A program made the position numbers and the translations under genes. The notes under the pieces were generated by a model that had not been told where the DNA came from, searched no databases, and saw nothing but the letters and a program-made list of their open reading frames with translations. Positions 25,073-34,392 of a stretch of 64,000 bases of DNA are shown one piece after another. Location of the stretch: assembly GCA_900546415.1 (NCBI GenBank), contig URCY01000002.1, forward strand, positions 13,874 to 77,873, written 5' to 3'. Within the stretch, counting starts at the first letter, position 1. Each line of letters begins with the position of its first letter. This DNA is from an uncultured Eubacteriales bacterium. GTDB taxonomy: Bacteria; Bacillota; Clostridia; Oscillospirales; Oscillospiraceae.

Positions 25073-26026
25073 TCAAAGCGCAATGCCTGCGGCGATCTCG
25101 CGCAGAGTCTGCGCGGAAAAACGCAGCTTCTCCTGCTCCTCTGCGTTCAGAGAGATCGGGACGGGCGTCTCGATCCCCTCCTGACCGACGATCGCGGGCA
25201 TACTGAGGCAGATGTCGCGGATGCCGTAGCAGCCGTGCAGCATGGTCGAGACCGGCAGGATCGACCGCTCGTTGCGCACGATGCACTCGCAGATGCGGCG
25301 CACGGACATTGCAATGCCGTAATAGGTCGCGCTTTTTTTGGATATGATCTCATAGGCGCTGTTTTTGACCGACTGCGCAATGGCCTCCATCGTTTCGTCG
25401 TGGTGATAATGCCCGCGCATCCGGCAAAAATCCTGAAGCGGAATGCCCGAGATATTTGCGCTGCTCCATGCGGCGATCTCGCTGTCGCCGTGCTCGCCGA
25501 CGATATAGGCGTGGACGCTGCGGCTGTCGACGTGCAGATGCGCTCCGAGCGCATATTTCAGGCGCGCCGAGTCAAGCACCGTGCCCGAGCCGATGACGCG
25601 GTGCTCCGGCAGCCCGCTCAGGCAGTTGGCCGTGTAGGTCAGAATGTCCACGGGATTCGATACGACCAGCAGAATGCCGCTGTAGCTCCGCGCGCGGAGC
25701 TCGGCGAGAATGCCGCGATAAATGCCGACGTTTTTCTGCACCAGCTCCAGACGCGTCTCGCCGGGCTTCTGGTTCGCCCCGGCGGTAATGATAACGATCG
25801 CCGCGTCGGCGATGTCGTCGTAATCCCCGGCGTAGAGCTTCATCGGCCCGGCGAACGGGATGCCGTGCGCGATGTCCTGCGCCTCGCCCTCGGCCTTCTG
25901 ACGGTCGATGTCCAGCAGCGCCATTTCCGAGAATAAGCGGCTCTGCATCAGCGTGAACGCGGTCGCCGAGCCGACGAAGCCGCAGCCGATCACGGCGACC
26001 TTTTTCGGATTGATGATGGTTCCCAT
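25073..26026 (-). CDS. ldh: L-lactate dehydrogenase
   Basis: This 317-residue protein reduces pyruvate to L-lactate with NADH. Rossmann motif VAVIGCGFVGSATAFTL, NAD-specificity Asp in LLDIDRQK, ITAGANQKPGETRLEL (substrate Arg), VVSNPVDILTY and catalytic GEHGDSE are present. QDIAHG favours lactate over malate dehydrogenase. The start at 26026 follows AAAGGAAGT; an ATG 18 bases upstream has no ribosome site. It lies about 50 bases downstream of dapA, possibly with its own weak promoter. Confidence 0.92.
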   Translation of the reverse strand: MGTIINPKKVAVIGCGFVGSATAFTLMQSRLFSEMALLDIDRQKAEGEAQDIAHGIPFAGPMKLYAGDYDDIADAAIVIITAGANQKPGETRLELVQKNVGIYRGILAELRARSYSGILLVVSNPVDILTYTANCLSGLPEHRVIGSGTVLDSARLKYALGAHLHVDSRSVHAYIVGEHGDSEIAAWSSANISGIPLQDFCRMRGHYHHDETMEAIAQSVKNSAYEIISKKSATYYGIAMSVRRICECIVRNERSILPVSTMLHGCYGIRDICLSMPAIVGQEGIETPVPISLNAEEQEKLRFSAQTLREIAAGIAL

Positions 26027-26080
26027 AGGGTACTTCCTTTCCATAGGTTTCCCCGATAGTATGCCGCAGAACGCCTGAAT

Positions 26081-26965
26081 TTACGCGTCCGTCTGCTCCA
26101 AAAGCTCCGAAAAGAGCGGGCGCGCCTCCGCAAGCGGCATCGGCGTCAGCGGAAGGCGCAGCTCGTTTTTGCAGAGGCCGCGCAGCGCCAGCGCCGCCTT
26201 GACCGGGATCGGATTGACGCGGCAGAAAAGCGCCTCGATCAGCGGCAGAAGCGCCAATTGCAGATAGGCGGCCTCGTCTCGGTCGCCCCGCTGCGCCGCG
26301 TGCACCATGGCAGCGGTCTGCCCGGGCAAAAGGTTCGAGAGCACCGAGATCACGCCGTCCGCGCCGAGAGAGAGCATCGGGACGGTCTGATCGTCGTTGC
26401 CGCTCCAGACGGAAAACGCCTCGCCGCAGAGCGCCTTGACCTTCGCGGCCTGCGAAATGCTTCCGGACGCCTCCTTCAGCCCTGCGATACGCGGATGCGC
26501 GCTGAGGCGGCGCGCCGTCTCCGGCAGCAGATTGACGCCCGTGCGGCCCGGCACGTTGTAAAGGATCAGCGGCAGCGCCGTCGCGTCTGCAATGGCCGTG
26601 TAATGCACGGCAAGGCCGTCCTGCGTGCATTTATTATAGTACGGCGTCACGGCCAGGATTGCGTCCGCGCCGCAGTCGGACGCAAGGTGCGCCAGCCGGA
26701 CAGACGCGGCTGTGTCGTTTGTCCCGACCCCCGCGATCAGGACGGCGCGGCTTCTGACATAATCCGCGCAATGCCGCCAGAGCGCGGATTTTTCCTCGGC
26801 GGAAAGGGTGCTGGCCTCGCCTGTCGTCCCTGCCAGAACGAGCGCGGGAATTTTTGCCGCGAGCTGACGCTCCAACAGGCCGTCGAGTGCGCTCCAATCG
26901 ATCCTTCCGCCGGAAAACGGCGTGACCAGTGCGGTCGCAACGCCGGAAAATACGGGCTGCTTCAA
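26081..26965 (-). CDS. dapA: 4-hydroxy-tetrahydrodipicolinate synthase
   Basis: DapA condenses pyruvate with aspartate semialdehyde in the lysine/diaminopimelate pathway that feeds peptidoglycan. The chosen TTG start at 26965 has GGAGG nine bases upstream and gives 294 residues beginning (M)[16 protein letters not shown], the usual family start; the longer frame has no support. Active-site elements: [23 protein letters not shown] (Tyr, Arg) and the Schiff-base Lys in IAGLKEASG. Confidence 0.92.
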   Translation of the reverse strand: MKQPVFSGVATALVTPFSGGRIDWSALDGLLERQLAAKIPALVLAGTTGEASTLSAEEKSALWRHCADYVRSRAVLIAGVGTNDTAASVRLAHLASDCGADAILAVTPYYNKCTQDGLAVHYTAIADATALPLILYNVPGRTGVNLLPETARRLSAHPRIAGLKEASGSISQAAKVKALCGEAFSVWSGNDDQTVPMLSLGADGVISVLSNLLPGQTAAMVHAAQRGDRDEAAYLQLALLPLIEALFCRVNPIPVKAALALRGLCKNELRLPLTPMPLAEARPLFSELLEQTDA

Positions 26966-27044
26966 GCTGCAACACCTCCGCACTATTCTATGCCGGATCA
27001 GGGCGCAAGGTTCCTGCAAATCCATAAAAACTTGCCGACATTGC

Positions 27045-27073
27045 TTGCATCTTCCGGACAAATACGCTATAAT
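27045..27073 (+). promoter_or_regulatory. Sigma-A promoter for queA-tgt
   Basis: TTGCAT and TATAAT are separated by 17 bases. Transcription near 27080 rules out the in-frame ATG at 27083 as an efficient start and supports the TTG at 27125. Confidence 0.75.
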
Positions 27074-27124
27074 AAGCTTTGTATGGCAACATCCGAATTT
27101 TTTCGCAGAAAAGAGACAAAAGCC

Positions 27125-28153
27125 TTGAAAACAAGCGATTTTTACTATGATCTTCCGCAGGAGCTGATCGCCCAGACGCCGCTTGAGCGCCGCGACGGCT
27201 CACGTCTGATGGTGATGGACAAGGCGACCGGCGCTTTGCAGCACCGCCATTTTTTTGACATCGTCGACTACCTTCGCCCCGGCGACTGCCTCGTGATGAA
27301 CGACTCGCGCGTGATCCCGGCGCGGCTGCTCGGCCACCGGCCGACCGGCGGCGCTGCGGAGCTGCTGCTCCTGCGCGACAAGGGCGACGGCGTCTGGGAA
27401 TGCCTTGCCCGTCCCGGCCGCAAGCTGCACGAGGGCGCAGAGGTCATCTTCGGAGACGGTGCGCTGACCGCGACGGTCAAAACCGTGCTCGAAAACGGCA
27501 ACCGGCTCGTGCAGTTCCACTATGAGGGCATTTTCCTCGAAATTCTCGAGCGCCTCGGCAAGATGCCGCTGCCGCCCTATATCAAAGAGGAGCTGGCCGA
27601 CGGCGAGCGTTATCAGACGGTCTATTCCCGCGTGAGCGGCTCTGCCGCCGCCCCTACGGCCGGCCTGCATTTCACAAAGGAGCTGCTTGAGCAGATCGAA
27701 CGCAAGGGCGTGAAGCTGGCGTATGTCACGCTGCACGTCGGCCTCGGGACGTTCCGCCCGGTCAAGGTCGAGGAGATCACGGAGCACGAAATGCACAGCG
27801 AATTCTGCATGATCTCGGCCGAAACGGCGCAGATCCTGAACGAAACGAAGCAGAACGGCGGGCGCATCGTCTGCGTCGGCACGACCTCGTGCCGCACGGT
27901 CGAGTCGCTGGCCAAGGACGACGGCAGCTTTGCCGAATCCTCTGCGTGGACGGATATTTTCATCTATCCGGGCTATCGCTTCAAGGCGATGGATGCGCTC
28001 ATCACAAATTTCCATCTTCCGGAGAGCACGCTCATCATGCTCGTCTCGGCCTTTGCCGGCTATGAGCACATTATGAACGCTTACCGCGTGGCCGTCCAGG
28101 AGCGCTATCGCTTCTTCAGCTTTGGCGATGCCATGTTTCTGGCGAATCTATAA
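27125..28153 (+). CDS. queA: S-adenosylmethionine:tRNA ribosyltransferase-isomerase
   Basis: QueA transfers and isomerises the ribosyl part of SAM to make epoxyqueuosine in tRNA. With the TTG start, the 342-residue product begins (M)[18 protein letters not shown], matching the usual family start and length. Family blocks: [47 protein letters not shown] and [20 protein letters not shown]. The ribosome site is weak. The frame stays open far upstream, but that stretch is antisense to dapA. Confidence 0.93.
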   Translation: MKTSDFYYDLPQELIAQTPLERRDGSRLMVMDKATGALQHRHFFDIVDYLRPGDCLVMNDSRVIPARLLGHRPTGGAAELLLLRDKGDGVWECLARPGRKLHEGAEVIFGDGALTATVKTVLENGNRLVQFHYEGIFLEILERLGKMPLPPYIKEELADGERYQTVYSRVSGSAAAPTAGLHFTKELLEQIERKGVKLAYVTLHVGLGTFRPVKVEEITEHEMHSEFCMISAETAQILNETKQNGGRIVCVGTTSCRTVESLAKDDGSFAESSAWTDIFIYPGYRFKAMDALITNFHLPESTLIMLVSAFAGYEHIMNAYRVAVQERYRFFSFGDAMFLANL

Positions 28154-28175
28154 CATCAACTAGAGTGAGGTAACC

Positions 28176-29309
28176 GTGTTTCAATTATTAAAAACCGAAG
28201 GCAGTGCGCGGCGGGGCGTGTTCACCTGCGCGCACGGAACCGTGCAGACGCCGGTTTTCATGAACGTCGGCACGCAGGGCGCGATCAAGGGCGCGCTGAG
28301 CGCGGCCGATCTGAAAAACATCGGCTGTCAGGTGGAGCTGTCGAACACCTATCATCTGCATCTGCGGCCGGGCGACCAGACCGTGCATGATCTCGGCGGT
28401 CTGCACAAATTCATGACGTGGGACGGCCCGATTTTGACCGATTCCGGCGGATTTCAGGTCTTTTCGCTTGCCAGTCTGCGCAAAATCAAGGAGGAGGGCG
28501 TCTATTTTTCGTCCCACCTTGACGGCCATAAGATCTTCATGGGGCCGGAGCAGAGTATGCAGATCCAGTCGAATCTCGGCTCGGATATGTGCATGGCCTT
28601 TGACGAATGCATCGAAAATCCTGCGCCCTATGACTACGTCAAGCAGTCCGTGGCGCGCACCTATCGCTGGCTCGTGCGCTGCAAGGCGGAAAATACGCGG
28701 CTGAACCGCCTTGAGACGACCGTCAATCCGCAGCAGATGCTCTGGGGCATCAATCAGGGCGGAACCTACGCCGATCTGCGCATCGAGCATATGAAGATGA
28801 TTGCCGACCTCGAGCTTCCGGGCTACGCCATCGGCGGTCTGGCGGTCGGCGAGAGCACGGAGACGATGTATGAGATCATCGAGGCCGTCGAGCCGTATAT
28901 GCCGAAGGATAAGACGCGCTATCTGATGGGCGTCGGCACACCGTCGAACATCATCGAGGGCGTTGCGCGCGGCGTGGACTTCTTTGACTGCGTGATGCCC
29001 GCCCGCAACGCGCGCCACGCGAAGCTCTTCACGTGGTCGGGCACGCGCAACATGAAAAACGCCAAGTATGCGCTCGACACGCGTCCGATCGACGAGGAAT
29101 GCGACTGCCCGGTCTGCCGCCGCTACAGCCGCGCCTACATCCACCACCTGTTCAAGGCCGAGGAGATGCTTGCAATGCGGCTGGCCGTGATGCACAACCT
29201 CTATTTTTACAACAAATTGACCGAACGCATCCGCGAGGCGCTCGACGAAGGACGCTTTGCGGCCTTCCGCGCAAAATATTCCGAGCTGCTGAGCCGCCGC
29301 GCGGAATAA
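28176..29309 (+). CDS. tgt: Queuine tRNA-guanine transglycosylase
   Basis: Tgt exchanges the wobble guanine of GUN anticodons for the queuosine precursor base. The 377-residue protein begins at GTG after GTGAGG. Key features: LTDSGGFQVFSLA (catalytic Asp region), FDECIENPAPYDYVKQS, GGLAVGE, DCVMPARNARH with the nucleophile Asp, and zinc ligands in CDCPVCRRY...H. It directly follows queA. Confidence 0.95.
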   Translation: MFQLLKTEGSARRGVFTCAHGTVQTPVFMNVGTQGAIKGALSAADLKNIGCQVELSNTYHLHLRPGDQTVHDLGGLHKFMTWDGPILTDSGGFQVFSLASLRKIKEEGVYFSSHLDGHKIFMGPEQSMQIQSNLGSDMCMAFDECIENPAPYDYVKQSVARTYRWLVRCKAENTRLNRLETTVNPQQMLWGINQGGTYADLRIEHMKMIADLELPGYAIGGLAVGESTETMYEIIEAVEPYMPKDKTRYLMGVGTPSNIIEGVARGVDFFDCVMPARNARHAKLFTWSGTRNMKNAKYALDTRPIDEECDCPVCRRYSRAYIHHLFKAEEMLAMRLAVMHNLYFYNKLTERIREALDEGRFAAFRAKYSELLSRRAE

Positions 29310-29317
29310 AAACCTAA

Positions 29318-29413
29318 GGAACCTCTGAATCAATCGGCTGCGGCGTTCAGCGGGCCTTTTGCCCCAACTGATCGGTGCTGACCGCTCTTGCAATTTAATC
29401 AGAGGTTCCCTAA
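29318..29413. repeat. MITE-like dispersed repeat, copy A2
   Basis: About 95 bases with inverted ends (AAGGAACCTCTGAATCAATC and AATTTAATCAGAGGTTCCCT). The interior shares CGGCTGCGGCGTTCAGCGGG and GCCCCAACTGATC with copy A1. It lies between tgt and the yajC promoter. Confidence 0.8.
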
Positions 29414-29421
29414 AAAACTTC

Positions 29422-29450
29422 TTGCATTCTATCGAAAATCCCCGTATAAT
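29422..29450 (+). promoter_or_regulatory. Sigma-A promoter for yajC
   Basis: TTGCAT and TATAAT are separated by 17 bases, beginning about nine bases after repeat A2. Confidence 0.75.
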
Positions 29451-29478
29451 AGGTTCATAACATTCAGGAGGGTATACC

Positions 29479-29859
29479 ATGGGCACTAATTCTTATTCGA
29501 TGATCATCATGCTCGTTGCGATGGTCGCAATTTTCTACTTTTTGCTGATCCGCCCGGAGAAAAAGCGCAAAAAGGAAGAGGAAAATCTGCGCAGCAACCT
29601 GAAGGTCGGCGACAAAATCACGACCATCGGCGGCATCGTGGGCAAGATCGTTGATATGCACGACGAAAACATTGTCATCGAGACCAGCGCAGACCGTGTC
29701 CGCATGGAGCTTGCGAAGTGGTCGGTCATGACCAACAACACCGCCAAGGAAAACGCGCAGAAGGCGCGTCAGGAGGCGCAGGCCGCTGCGAAGGAACGTG
29801 CCGAGCAGCGCAAAAAGGAAAAGGAAGAGAAGAAGAAGGCTAAGAAGGGTCTGGACTGA
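29479..29859 (+). CDS. yajC: Preprotein translocase subunit YajC
   Basis: YajC is a small single-pass membrane protein of the SecDF-YajC complex that supports protein export. The 126-residue protein has one helix (about 7-24), then the family core FYFLLIRPEKKRKKEEE...LKVGDKITTIGGIVGKIV. A Lys/Glu/Ala-rich tail ends it. CAGGAGG precedes the ATG. In many Clostridia it follows tgt, as here. secD and secF are not in the window. Confidence 0.92.
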   Translation: MGTNSYSMIIMLVAMVAIFYFLLIRPEKKRKKEEENLRSNLKVGDKITTIGGIVGKIVDMHDENIVIETSADRVRMELAKWSVMTNNTAKENAQKARQEAQAAAKERAEQRKKEKEEKKKAKKGLD

Positions 29860-29875
29860 GCTTCCGCTTTGATTT

Positions 29876-29924
29876 TGCATAAGAAAACACCGTCCGATGA
29901 GCTCGGGCGGTGTTTTCTTATGCA
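29876..29924. terminator. Long bidirectional terminator
   Basis: Arms of about 22 bp (TGCATAAGAAAACACCG.. / ..CGGTGTTTTCTTATGCA, one G-T pair) with a 5-base loop. It ends yajC rightward and the biosynthetic operon leftward. Confidence 0.9.
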
Positions 29925-29932
29925 GGGAACGG

Positions 29933-31495
29933 TCAGGCGCGAAGCCTGCGAACGGTGATTTTTCCGAAGCAAAGCGTGCCGTCGCGCGCTTCCGCTTCCG
30001 GACGGAGGCGGAGGTAGTTGCGGTGGAAGAAGCAGGTTGCCGGGTGCTCGCTGCGGATCGCGTAGGTGCCGGACGGTGTCTCGATCTCGATCCGGTCAAG
30101 CGGCTTTCCGGAATAGGGCAGCTTCTGATAGTCGTTGAAGGGAAGCTCCGGGTACATGCTGTCGGCGGGATCGCCGCTCTCCTTTGAAAAGCTCGTTCCG
30201 TCCTGCAAATAGACCGTGACGCGGCTTCCGGATTGCGGAACGGCCAACTGGAACAGCGGATCGAGCGGCTTCTCCTCCGGATTGGTCACGCGCGTTTCGA
30301 TTTCAGCCGTTTGCTCGTCCGGGAAGTGATAATTCCGGCGGATCGCGACGCCGTCAACGGTCAGCTCGGCAAAAAACTGCCGCCTGCTGACGAACTCATA
30401 GCGGATCGTCTTGCTCTCGTTCGGCACGACCCAGCCCTCCAGATAGGGATAGGTGAAACAGGGCCAGATCACCGTCAGCGCCGGGGCGTCCGTCCTGCCG
30501 AAGGAGAGATAGCCCGTCGTCTCGTTGAACAGGATGTCATCACCGAGCTCGCGGAGCTTCATCTTTTTGCGCACCGGCGCCTGCACATCGTAGCGGTAGG
30601 TGCAGAGCTGCCCGTCGATATCGAACCGGGCGTTCACGCAGCCGGTCGGAGCGGTGAGCTTGAGCGTTTTGCCGACGGGGCAGGTGAGGGTCTGCGTCTT
30701 TTCCGAGCCGTCCGGCATCTCGTAGCGTACCGTGAAATGTCCGGCCTCCGCCGCCTCGGCACAATAGGTGAAGGCGCTGCGGTTGCGCAGGCTCTGGTTC
30801 AGGCGGAACACGTTGTCGATGGCCGTGCCGACGATCAGAGAGGACGAGCGCTCGACCGTGAAGAGATATTCATAGCCGTTGGCCTTCCAGCTCATGATGA
30901 AGCAGCCGCTGCCGTCGACCGGCGTTTCGCGCAGCAGCTCGGCCTTGCTGATGCGCCGCAGGAGCATCGGCATGATGTTCGTTTCGATCACGTTGTGCGA
31001 GCAGACGTGGCGCAGCATCGAGGGCATATAATCATAGAGCACATAGTCGCCGTAGACGGTCGGCTTTGCCTCAAAGATCAGTGCGCCGGTCTTCCGGTTG
31101 AGCAGCAGGGAGGACGTGTTCGTCGTTGCGACCTCGGAGATCAAAACCAGATAGCCCTCGTTTTCCGCGCGGTCAAGCAGCATCCGGAACATATCCGCGA
31201 TGGAGAACATCGCCGAGCGGAATTTCTTATCGATCAGCATGACACCGATGATGAGCTGCCCCGCACGGCAAACGCGCTGGCTGCCGTTGCGGTAGCACGC
31301 GACATAGGTGACGGCGGTGTCGCCGTCATGTCCGACGATGCCGAAAACGAAGCCCTTTTTTTCCTGATTCTGAATGAAGCGCTCCGGCGTCAGCTCCGGA
31401 TCGTATTTGCCCATGCCGAAGGCATTGCGGCGGAACAGCTCCGTTACGGCCGGGGCATCGGCAGGGGTATAATAGCTGTAAACAATCTTTCCCAT
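29933..31495 (-). CDS. GNAT-like N-terminal domain fused to a beta-rich domain of unknown function
   Basis: This 520-residue protein is the last gene of the biosynthetic operon, three bases after the permease. Residues 1-170 look like a GNAT acyltransferase (YYTPADAPAVTELFRRNAFG; IIGVMLIDKKFRSAMFSIADM resembles an acyl-CoA loop region). The remaining 350 residues are beta-rich, without helices or signal peptide, and unrecognised (for example KMKLRELGDDILFNETTGYL and YLEGWVVPNESKTIRYEF). It may acylate or otherwise finish the product, but there is no direct evidence. The GNAT assignment is by pattern only. Confidence 0.75.
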   Translation of the reverse strand: MGKIVYSYYTPADAPAVTELFRRNAFGMGKYDPELTPERFIQNQEKKGFVFGIVGHDGDTAVTYVACYRNGSQRVCRAGQLIIGVMLIDKKFRSAMFSIADMFRMLLDRAENEGYLVLISEVATTNTSSLLLNRKTGALIFEAKPTVYGDYVLYDYMPSMLRHVCSHNVIETNIMPMLLRRISKAELLRETPVDGSGCFIMSWKANGYEYLFTVERSSSLIVGTAIDNVFRLNQSLRNRSAFTYCAEAAEAGHFTVRYEMPDGSEKTQTLTCPVGKTLKLTAPTGCVNARFDIDGQLCTYRYDVQAPVRKKMKLRELGDDILFNETTGYLSFGRTDAPALTVIWPCFTYPYLEGWVVPNESKTIRYEFVSRRQFFAELTVDGVAIRRNYHFPDEQTAEIETRVTNPEEKPLDPLFQLAVPQSGSRVTVYLQDGTSFSKESGDPADSMYPELPFNDYQKLPYSGKPLDRIEIETPSGTYAIRSEHPATCFFHRNYLRLRPEAEARDGTLCFGKITVRRLRA

Positions 31496-31498
31496 GGC

Positions 31499-32356
31499 TT
31501 ATTTTTTGCGTTTTCTGCTCATGTTGAGGATGGCGAGCAGGTAGAATACGACGCCCGTTCCGACCAGAATGGCGATGCTGACCCACGCGGGCGCGACCGT
31601 GCTGCCGTAGGTGAAGCGCACGCCGAGCGTCTCATCAAACCCGGCGCGCTGCGCCGCGGGCAGGGCCGCAAAGCTCACGTCCGAGAGGCCGTCCATCATC
31701 AGCTGACGGAACAGCGCAGCGGAGTGGGCGCAGGGGAAATAACGAATGACGTTCTGCACGCCTGCCGGAAGCTGGCCGATCGGGATATACGAGCCGACCA
31801 GGAAGCCGATGAGCGTGCCGAGGATGATGCTGACGGTCGTGTAGGACGCCATTGTGCGCATAAACGAAACAATAAAGCAGACCATTGCGCTCGACGCGAA
31901 GGACGAGAGCAGCATCACGCCGAAAATTTTCAGATAGGTCAGGGCGCCAAGCAGCTCACCGCCCTTGACGCAGATATAGGCCTCACCGATGACGAGCACG
32001 ATCACGGACATGATCACACTGACAATGAAGCCGGTGAGCATATAGCTCGCAGTGATCGAGGCGCGGGAGATCGGGGAGGTATAAAAATCCTTGATGATCT
32101 TCTGGTCGCGGTCGGTGACCATCTGGGCATAGGCGCCCATGCTGGTCGTGATAGAGGCCGAGGCCAGCATACCGGCGACGACCCATGCGTTCATGATGCT
32201 TTTGGAGTTATCGAGCCAGCCCAAGTCTTCGATGATGGAATCGCCGATGAAGAAGATGAACAGGGCGAAGATGATCAGAACGCCCAGCAGCGAGAAAAAC
32301 ACGCCGCCCTTATCGCGGAAGTAAATTTTCAGTCCGCGCAACGTTAAGCCTTTCAT
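31499..32356 (-). CDS. ABC-2 type permease of a DrrAB-like exporter
   Basis: This 285-residue integral membrane protein has about six helices, the first at roughly 22-42 after a short cytoplasmic segment. DrrB-like features include VTDRDQKIIKDFYTSPISR before the second helix and a C-terminal helix ending in RKRKK. It overlaps the ATPase gene by ATGA and should form the membrane half of the exporter. Role inferred: export of the operon's glycosylated polyketide or lipid. Confidence 0.85.
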   Translation of the reverse strand: MKGLTLRGLKIYFRDKGGVFFSLLGVLIIFALFIFFIGDSIIEDLGWLDNSKSIMNAWVVAGMLASASITTSMGAYAQMVTDRDQKIIKDFYTSPISRASITASYMLTGFIVSVIMSVIVLVIGEAYICVKGGELLGALTYLKIFGVMLLSSFASSAMVCFIVSFMRTMASYTTVSIILGTLIGFLVGSYIPIGQLPAGVQNVIRYFPCAHSAALFRQLMMDGLSDVSFAALPAAQRAGFDETLGVRFTYGSTVAPAWVSIAILVGTGVVFYLLAILNMSRKRKK

Positions 32357-33264
32357 TCACGAATCTCCTTTCCGGTGATGTTCAGGAAGACGTCGTCCAT
32401 CGTCCCGTGGAACACCTCAAAGCTCTCCATCCAGTCCTTGACGTCCTGTAGGATCGGCAGGGCGTCGACGGTGTTATCCAGACGGACGTCGATGCGCTCG
32501 GCGGCGCGCACCCACGACAGCTTTTTCTGCTCAAGGTAGCGCTCCAGCGCCGGCTCGTCCGTCGGATTGATGTAAAGATGCTCACTGCTGTACCGCTGCT
32601 TCAGCTCATAGGGCGTGCCCTGCGCCGCGATCAGGCCGTCGTCGATGATCACGACGTAATCGGAGTTTGCGGCCTCCTCCATGTAGTGCGTGGTCAGGAA
32701 GATGGTCATGTGCTGCTCCTGCTGAAGCCGCCGCACCGTTTCCCAGACGCGCTTGCGGGTCTGCGGGTCGAGGCCGGTCGTCGGCTCGTCGAGGAAGAGG
32801 ATCTTCGGCGTGTTCAGCAGGGCACGGGCAATGTCCGCGCGGCGGCGCTGGCCGCCGGAGAGCTTGCCGTAGGGACGGTCGATGAAATCGTTCAGGTCCG
32901 TCCATTCGATCACGCGGGCGACGGCTTCCTTCCGGGAAGCGGCGGTTTTGTGATAAAACCGCGCACGGAGCATCAGGTTTTCGCGGACGGTCAGCGTCTT
33001 GTCGAGCAGACTGTCCTGAAACACGGCGCCGATGCTGTTTTTGATCTGCCCGGCCTGCGTGCGCAGGTCAAACCCGGCGATGGTCGCCTCGCCGGAATCA
33101 AAGCTGTTGAGCGTGCAGAGCGTATCGATCGTGGTGGACTTGCCTGCACCGTTCGGCCCGAGGAAGGAGAACAGCGCGCCCTCCTCGACATAGAAGCTGA
33201 TGCCCTTGACGGCTTGCAGCTTGCCATAGCTTTTTTTCAGGTCATGTACTTCGATTGCTTTCAT
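32353..33264 (-). CDS. DrrA-like ABC exporter ATPase
   Basis: This 303-residue ATPase has Walker A GPNGAGKST, signature KLSGGQRRRADIARALL, Walker B KILFLDEPTTGLD and the long C-terminal extension of antibiotic-exporter ATPases (after about residue 225). The signature form matches the DrrA/multidrug family rather than importers. Coupled to the permease, it gives product export or self-resistance. Confidence 0.9.
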   Translation of the reverse strand: MKAIEVHDLKKSYGKLQAVKGISFYVEEGALFSFLGPNGAGKSTTIDTLCTLNSFDSGEATIAGFDLRTQAGQIKNSIGAVFQDSLLDKTLTVRENLMLRARFYHKTAASRKEAVARVIEWTDLNDFIDRPYGKLSGGQRRRADIARALLNTPKILFLDEPTTGLDPQTRKRVWETVRRLQQEQHMTIFLTTHYMEEAANSDYVVIIDDGLIAAQGTPYELKQRYSSEHLYINPTDEPALERYLEQKKLSWVRAAERIDVRLDNTVDALPILQDVKDWMESFEVFHGTMDDVFLNITGKEIRE

Positions 33265-33288
33265 TTTTGTTTCCTATCCTTTCCGGTG

Positions 33289-34371
33289 CTAGACCGGCAG
33301 CGGTTGATTGTCAAACGACATCGTTTTGGATCGGCCGCTTTTCGCGCACCGCTGCGTCATGGCCACGAGCAGATAAAAATCGACGTTTTTCTTCTCGTTT
33401 TTCACGGCTGCCTGCTGCAATGTGCCGCGCGCGTTGAAAAAGCGGAGCGGCGCAAGCACCTTGAGATCATACGGGACAAACTTGGCCGGATCGTCCTCGA
33501 GCGTGCAGCCGCTGCCGTCCATTCGGAACTGGCAGGCATAGTCGTGGTCGGTCAGGCAGACCTCCAGCACCGACGCGCCGCTGCGCACCCATTCCGGGCG
33601 GTAGGTCAGTCGGATCAGACCCATCAGCGCCCGAATTTTCCGCATCCGAAAGTGCTCGGCAGTCTCATCCGGCTCGCGCATCAAAGTATTGAGGTTCGTG
33701 AACTCGAGATATTGCTCCATCGGCAGCATCGGGCGCTCGAGGATCGCGCGCGTCTCGGGCGTGATCCCGCCCGCGGCATATTCCGCACCGGCGCGCTCCA
33801 GCGCCGCGAAATAGGGCGCGGTGTACGCCCGCATGGCGTCGTGGCGGAAGAGGTCGCCCTCGGTGCAGTAGATCTGCTCGCACTGCGCGCCGTAATACTG
33901 CGAGAAAACGGCCTGAATGCCGTTGATGTTGCCGTCTCGGTTGAACAGGCCGCAGGTGACGAAGGTCAGATAGCGCTGATGCTCCAGATCATAGCGCCGC
34001 TTGTGCTTCGTGTGGCTCGAATTGGTCTCGGCCAGCATGGGATATTCGATCGGCAGCAGCCGCTCGAGCACCATTTTCACAGTGGACGGCAGCCCGTAAA
34101 AGTAATTCGGGAACGCCCACGCGACGATGTCGGCCTGCACATAAGACCGGAACAGCTGCTGCATATCGTCGTTTTGGACGCAGTGACCGTCAACGGTGCT
34201 CCAGCAGGCAAGGCAGCCCCGGCAGGGATGCAGATCATGCTCGGCGCAGACAAATTCTTCAAATTCATAATCGCCGTGCTTTTGCATCCCGGAGATGAAT
34301 TGCAGCGCCAGACGGCGGGAGCTGCTGCGCGTTCCGCGCGGACTACCGGTAATCAAGAGAATTTTTTTGAT
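33289..34371 (-). CDS. NAD(P)H-dependent FMN reductase/flavodoxin-fold protein, probable ATC start
   Basis: About 360 residues. The N-terminal 190 residues are a flavodoxin-like FMN-binding fold: KKILLITGSPRGTRSSSRRL, then PCRGCLACWSTVDGHC and FPNYFYGLPSTVKMVLERLL. The rest is unrecognised. The Cys-rich CxGCxAC motif is typical of iron-sulfur flavoproteins and related reductases. There is no ATG, GTG or TTG with a ribosome site upstream; GGGAGG lies nine bases before an ATC codon (34371) that would give the canonical (M)KKILLITGSPRG. The next start, TTG at 34356, cuts into the first beta strand. It may supply electrons or reduce a double bond in the product. Confidence 0.8.
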   Translation of the reverse strand: MKKILLITGSPRGTRSSSRRLALQFISGMQKHGDYEFEEFVCAEHDLHPCRGCLACWSTVDGHCVQNDDMQQLFRSYVQADIVAWAFPNYFYGLPSTVKMVLERLLPIEYPMLAETNSSHTKHKRRYDLEHQRYLTFVTCGLFNRDGNINGIQAVFSQYYGAQCEQIYCTEGDLFRHDAMRAYTAPYFAALERAGAEYAAGGITPETRAILERPMLPMEQYLEFTNLNTLMREPDETAEHFRMRKIRALMGLIRLTYRPEWVRSGASVLEVCLTDHDYACQFRMDGSGCTLEDDPAKFVPYDLKVLAPLRFFNARGTLQQAAVKNEKKNVDFYLLVAMTQRCAKSGRSKTMSFDNQPLPV

Positions 34372-34392
34372 GGTGGGGCACCTCCCTAAGGG

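Noticed and set aside
22953..25184. Very long open frame opposite the OYE gene
   Set aside because: It mirrors a well-identified gene in a GC-rich region, has Arg/Asp/Val-rich low-complexity translation and no motif. Similar antisense frames at 453-1769, 4198-5823, 7246-8694, 32578-34389 and 35468-38761 were rejected for the same reason.
25073..26026. Malate dehydrogenase instead of lactate dehydrogenase
   Set aside because: The NAD-binding and active-site segments, notably QDIAHG, and the lack of TCA neighbours favour L-lactate dehydrogenase.
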